Of a DNA stretch of 23,674 nt, positions 20,940-23,674 are shown piece after piece (position 1 is the first letter of the stretch; every line of letters starts with the position of its first letter). The notes beneath the pieces are model-generated. The model saw only the letters and a program-made list of their open reading frames with translations. It was not told the origin of the DNA and did no database searches. The DNA is taken from the NCBI GenBank assembly GCA_023231265.1, contig JALNVT010000014.1, positions 1-23,674 on the forward strand. Direction: 5' to 3'. This DNA comes from Sphaerochaetaceae bacterium (lineage in GTDB: Bacteria > Spirochaetota > Spirochaetia > Sphaerochaetales > Sphaerochaetaceae). Both the position numbers and the translations under genes were made by a program.

Positions 20940-22925
20940 TTATTTTAACAAATCTTTTAGTTTTTCAGTTATTTTTTCCACGGTTGGAACACAACCTTTT
21001 TCAAGTTCTCGAGTGAAAGGAACTGGCATCTCACGTCCACCAAACACCTCAATAGGATTTTTTAATGTATTGAATATCTCTCTATCTTTGTTCAGGGTCG
21101 CAGCAATTTGATTTGCATATCCACCAAATTGAGGAGCTTCTTGAACTATCAAACAGTTGTGAGTTTTTCGAACAGATTTTATCAATGTATCTTCATCAAG
21201 TGGCTTAAGTGTGCACAGATCAATCAACTCTATCTTATCAAGTAGACTCTCGTCTTTTTCAACAATTGAATTGATTGCATCACGACACTTTTGCATTGAG
21301 TAGCCGTAACTTATCAGAGTGACTTTAGATCCCTCTCTTTCAACATCACATTGTCCAAGAGTCATCAGATCGCTCTCATCACCTATCTCACCGTTTAAAT
21401 TGTAAACCAATTTGTATTCAACAAAGACAACAGAGTTGTTATTTCTGATTGAGGCCTTCAAAAGAGCCTTGGCTTTTCTTGGTGATGAAGGTGCTACAAC
21501 AAGAAGTCCTGGAATATTTGTGAACAACGATTCAAGACTTTGGGAGTGCTGAGAACCATGTCCTGTACCACAGCCCATAGGAAGTCTAAATACTGTTGGA
21601 CATTCAAATTGACCTGCACTCATGAATCTGATCTTGGATGCATGATTTATCAAAGAATCACTTATCAATGTTGAAAAATCACCATACATAATTTCAACTA
21701 CCGGTCTTATACCAAGCATGGAGGATCCGACTGCAATACCGCCAAATCCTTCCTCACTTATTGGTGTTTCAACTATCTGACTTTTAACCTTTTTGTAGAG
21801 ATCTCCAGTTACTTTGAAACATCCACCATATATACCAATATCCTCTCCAATTAGATAAACAGATTCATCTCTTTGAGCTTCTTCTAAAAGAGCCTCTCTG
21901 ATTGCTTCACGGCCATAGGCTCTGTGAAATTCTGTACAAGATGTTTCATACTTTTCTATATCTGCATAAACATAGGATGTAGCTTCGTGAATATCAATTA
22001 TCTCATCTTTATGATCTCTAGCATCTTCAAGTTCTTTTTCCATGTACTTGATGTCATCATCAAGAATCAACTTGTATTGGTTTTCATCTATGATTTTATT
22101 GGATAGCAGTGCTGCCTTGAATCTTTTTATTGGATCTTTCTTCGCCCAAAGTTCTTCTTCCTCTCGTGTTCTATAAACACAAGGATCACTTTTGGAATGT
22201 CCATTATATCTGTAGGTTTTGGCCTCTATCATGTAAGGTTTTTTGTTTTTTAAGATGTAATTGCGAGCACGATTGCATGCCTCATATACCTCTTCTAGGT
22301 TGTTTCCATCAACAACCTCACCTTCGATGTTGTAGCTTTTTATTCTCGAAATAAGAGAATCTGTTGAGACCATTCTTGAAGTTGCAGCGCTCATTCCATA
22401 ACCATTGTTCTCCAGAAAGAATAAGGTAGGTAGATTCCATATAGATGCCATATTCATGCATTCATGAATCACACCTCTTGAAGATGCACCATCCCCAAAT
22501 AGAGCTACTGATATATTTGATTTTTTTAATTTAGATTGAGCAAACGAAAGTCCGGTAGCTAAGGCCACACCACTTGCAACCACTGCAGAAGAGCCAAGAT
22601 TGAAATGTTCTTTATCGCTCATGTGCATTGAACCACCAAGACCCTTGCATAGACCATATTTTGATCCAAACATCTCACTGAACATTTTGAACGGAGAGCT
22701 ACCTGTTGCAATATTGTAACCGTGGCAACGATGTGTTGGAACAATCCAATCATCATCTTTTAGTGATAAAGCAAGCCCAACCTGGCATGCTTCCTGTCCC
22801 ATATTTAAATGAGTTGTTCCATGCATTTTACCTGAAGCGAAAAGTTTTACAATCTGCTGCTCAAATAGTCTGGATTGATGCATCAAATGTAAACCTTTTA
22901 GACACTGCCCCTTTGATAGAGTCAT
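20940..22925 (-). CDS. Thiamine-diphosphate 2-oxoacid dehydrogenase E1, alpha and beta subunits fused
   Basis: A 661-residue protein joining what are usually two genes. Residues 1 to about 320 are the E1 alpha part, with the ThDP motif GDGASSRG at 144-151 running to LENNGYG (171-177), and the loop NGHSKSDPCVYR at 241-252. Residues about 331-661 are the E1 beta part, with EDIG at 361-364, SEEGFGGIAVG (390-400), GHGSQHSQSLE (455-465) and a C-terminal IVQEAPQFGG. The fused enzyme would decarboxylate a 2-oxoacid and pass the acyl group to a lipoyl E2. Substrate cannot be settled: pyruvate, acetoin or branched-chain 2-oxoacids all fit this family. No E2, E3 or lipoylation gene is in the window, and the gene is a single unit with its own terminator. 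AAGGGGA lies before the ATG. Confidence 0.93.
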   Translation of the reverse strand: MTLSKGQCLKGLHLMHQSRLFEQQIVKLFASGKMHGTTHLNMGQEACQVGLALSLKDDDWIVPTHRCHGYNIATGSSPFKMFSEMFGSKYGLCKGLGGSMHMSDKEHFNLGSSAVVASGVALATGLSFAQSKLKKSNISVALFGDGASSRGVIHECMNMASIWNLPTLFFLENNGYGMSAATSRMVSTDSLISRIKSYNIEGEVVDGNNLEEVYEACNRARNYILKNKKPYMIEAKTYRYNGHSKSDPCVYRTREEEELWAKKDPIKRFKAALLSNKIIDENQYKLILDDDIKYMEKELEDARDHKDEIIDIHEATSYVYADIEKYETSCTEFHRAYGREAIREALLEEAQRDESVYLIGEDIGIYGGCFKVTGDLYKKVKSQIVETPISEEGFGGIAVGSSMLGIRPVVEIMYGDFSTLISDSLINHASKIRFMSAGQFECPTVFRLPMGCGTGHGSQHSQSLESLFTNIPGLLVVAPSSPRKAKALLKASIRNNNSVVFVEYKLVYNLNGEIGDESDLMTLGQCDVEREGSKVTLISYGYSMQKCRDAINSIVEKDESLLDKIELIDLCTLKPLDEDTLIKSVRKTHNCLIVQEAPQFGGYANQIAATLNKDREIFNTLKNPIEVFGGREMPVPFTRELEKGCVPTVEKITEKLKDLLK

Positions 22926-23374
22926 AAAAAGTCCCCTTAAAACTTATAATGTATAGTCATAATTTTTATTGTCGGATCATATACACAATCCTTATGAAGA
23001 AGTTTTTCAGACTCTCTCCACTCGTAAATATAAACGATTTCTCAATAATTATAAAGATTATTGATACAATTTATACAAAAATGTGAATTATTTTCATTTT
23101 TTAATTTCCGTTACAATAACCACTAACAAGCTAACTATCAAGAAGTAACAAAAACAATCTTTAATAAAAGTTTTATATTTATCTTAATAAAAATTGCATA
23201 AAATATAATTATTCATAATATTTTTTTTAAAATAACACACTTATTAATATCAATTGCATGCCAATCTTACACAAAAAAATGCAAATTTTCCTATTGTTTT
23301 GGTGCTCCAAATTAATTGACTATTTAGATTATATAAGGTATTACTTATCATATTGATTATCTCATGGAGGAAAT
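22926..23374. other. Very AT-rich gap between divergent E1 and hpt genes (449 bases)
   Basis: No coding sequence or RNA gene is supported. It holds the hpt promoter, the E1 start region (TATAC/TATAAG -10-like words near 22945-22955 on the minus strand with no clear -35), and an 8-bp dyad TCAATAAT-N7-ATTATTGA at 23042-23064. Much of 23100-23270 is A/T runs with no open frame of note. Confidence 0.55.
23316..23344 (+). promoter_or_regulatory. Probable promoter for hpt
   Basis: TTGACT (23316-23321), exactly 17 bases, then TATTAC (23339-23344). The predicted start near 23351 leaves a leader of about 24 bases containing GGAGG. Confidence 0.5.
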
Positions 23375-23674
23375 ATGGAATCTTCACTAGCAATTCCAGC
23401 TCTAACCAAAGACTTAGTTAGAGTATTGATTGATGCTGATACTATCTCAAGAAGAACGGACGAGCTCGCCCGTCAAATAAATGAAGCCTACGCTGACATT
23501 GAAGGGCCCCTTATACTCGTTGGAGTACTAAAGGGCTCTTTTATTTTTACAGCAGACCTGTGCCGTAAATTGACAATTCCACACGTAGTTGATTTCATTG
23601 CTTTATCATCCTACTCAGGAGCAGAAACCACCGGTAATGTGCGTATGCTTATGGATACAAGAGAGAACCTCGAA
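23375..23674 (+). CDS. hpt: Hypoxanthine phosphoribosyltransferase, 3' end cut by window
   Basis: I translated this by hand from the ATG at 23375: 100 codons open to the window end, beginning MESSLAIPALTKDLVRVLID. The block LILVGVLKGSFIFTADLCRKL, then VVDFIALSSYSG, is the signature of bacterial HPRT. The LKG loop contacts pyrophosphate, and SSY begins the flexible catalytic loop. The enzyme salvages hypoxanthine and guanine to IMP and GMP using PRPP. The PRPP-binding motif lies beyond the window, so completeness cannot be judged. A strong GGAGG site precedes the start by four bases. Confidence 0.92.
   Translation, partial: MESSLAIPALTKDLVRVLIDADTISRRTDELARQINEAYADIEGPLILVGVLKGSFIFTADLCRKLTIPHVVDFIALSSYSGAETTGNVRMLMDTRENLE

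Noticed and set aside
1..23674. CRISPR arrays, tRNA or rRNA genes, insertion sequences, prophage genes
   Set aside because: No regularly spaced repeats, no cloverleaf-like segment in any gap, and no transposase, integrase or phage protein among the readable genes.

Overview
The window is an AT-rich bacterial chromosome segment that reads as a spirochaete (Spirochaetales; Treponema/Sphaerochaeta-like). Four things point there: a two-gene archaeal/eukaryotic-type phenylalanyl-tRNA synthetase, an EF-G of the mitochondrial-EFG1-like 'spd' type, ThyX, and HPr plus HPr kinase with no sugar-transport PTS genes in view. I cannot name the species. Everything here looks like core chromosome. I see no insertion sequence, prophage, CRISPR array, tRNA or rRNA, and no broken gene except the two cut by the window ends (hpf at the left, hpt at the right).

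Layout, left to right. (1) hpf (-, partial) is divergent from an operon hprK-ptsH-lexA-holA (+), which joins carbon-status signalling, the SOS repressor and a replication clamp-loader subunit. (2) A small secreted or membrane protein of unknown function (+) has a promoter overlapping the operon terminator. (3) A minus-strand block, rsmE-thyX-uvrC, covers rRNA methylation, dTMP synthesis and excision repair. (4) malQ (-) is divergent from carD-ispD-ispF (+), which joins an RNA-polymerase-binding regulator to two isoprenoid (MEP pathway) enzymes. malQ and carD both have a -10 box six bases before the start codon and no clear Shine-Dalgarno, so both may be leaderless. (5) A single-domain KaiC/RecA-like ATPase (-) and the EF-G gene (-) each have their own terminator. 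(6) A HIT-family hydrolase (+) is followed by a membrane-anchored EAL phosphodiesterase for cyclic di-GMP (+). (7) pheS-pheT (-) overlap by one base. (8) A fused alpha-beta E1 2-oxoacid dehydrogenase (-) stands alone. (9) The 5' end of hypoxanthine phosphoribosyltransferase (+) closes the window.

Most genes have strong GGAGG-type ribosome binding sites and clear intrinsic terminators, so the transcription units can be read with fair confidence. No wholly new multi-gene system is evident. The points most worth a second look are the possible leaderless malQ/carD pair, the LexA with Ser-Gly where Ala-Gly is usual, the two alternative hairpins in the hpf leader, the uncharacterised KaiC-like ATPase, and the 7TM sensor on the EAL protein.
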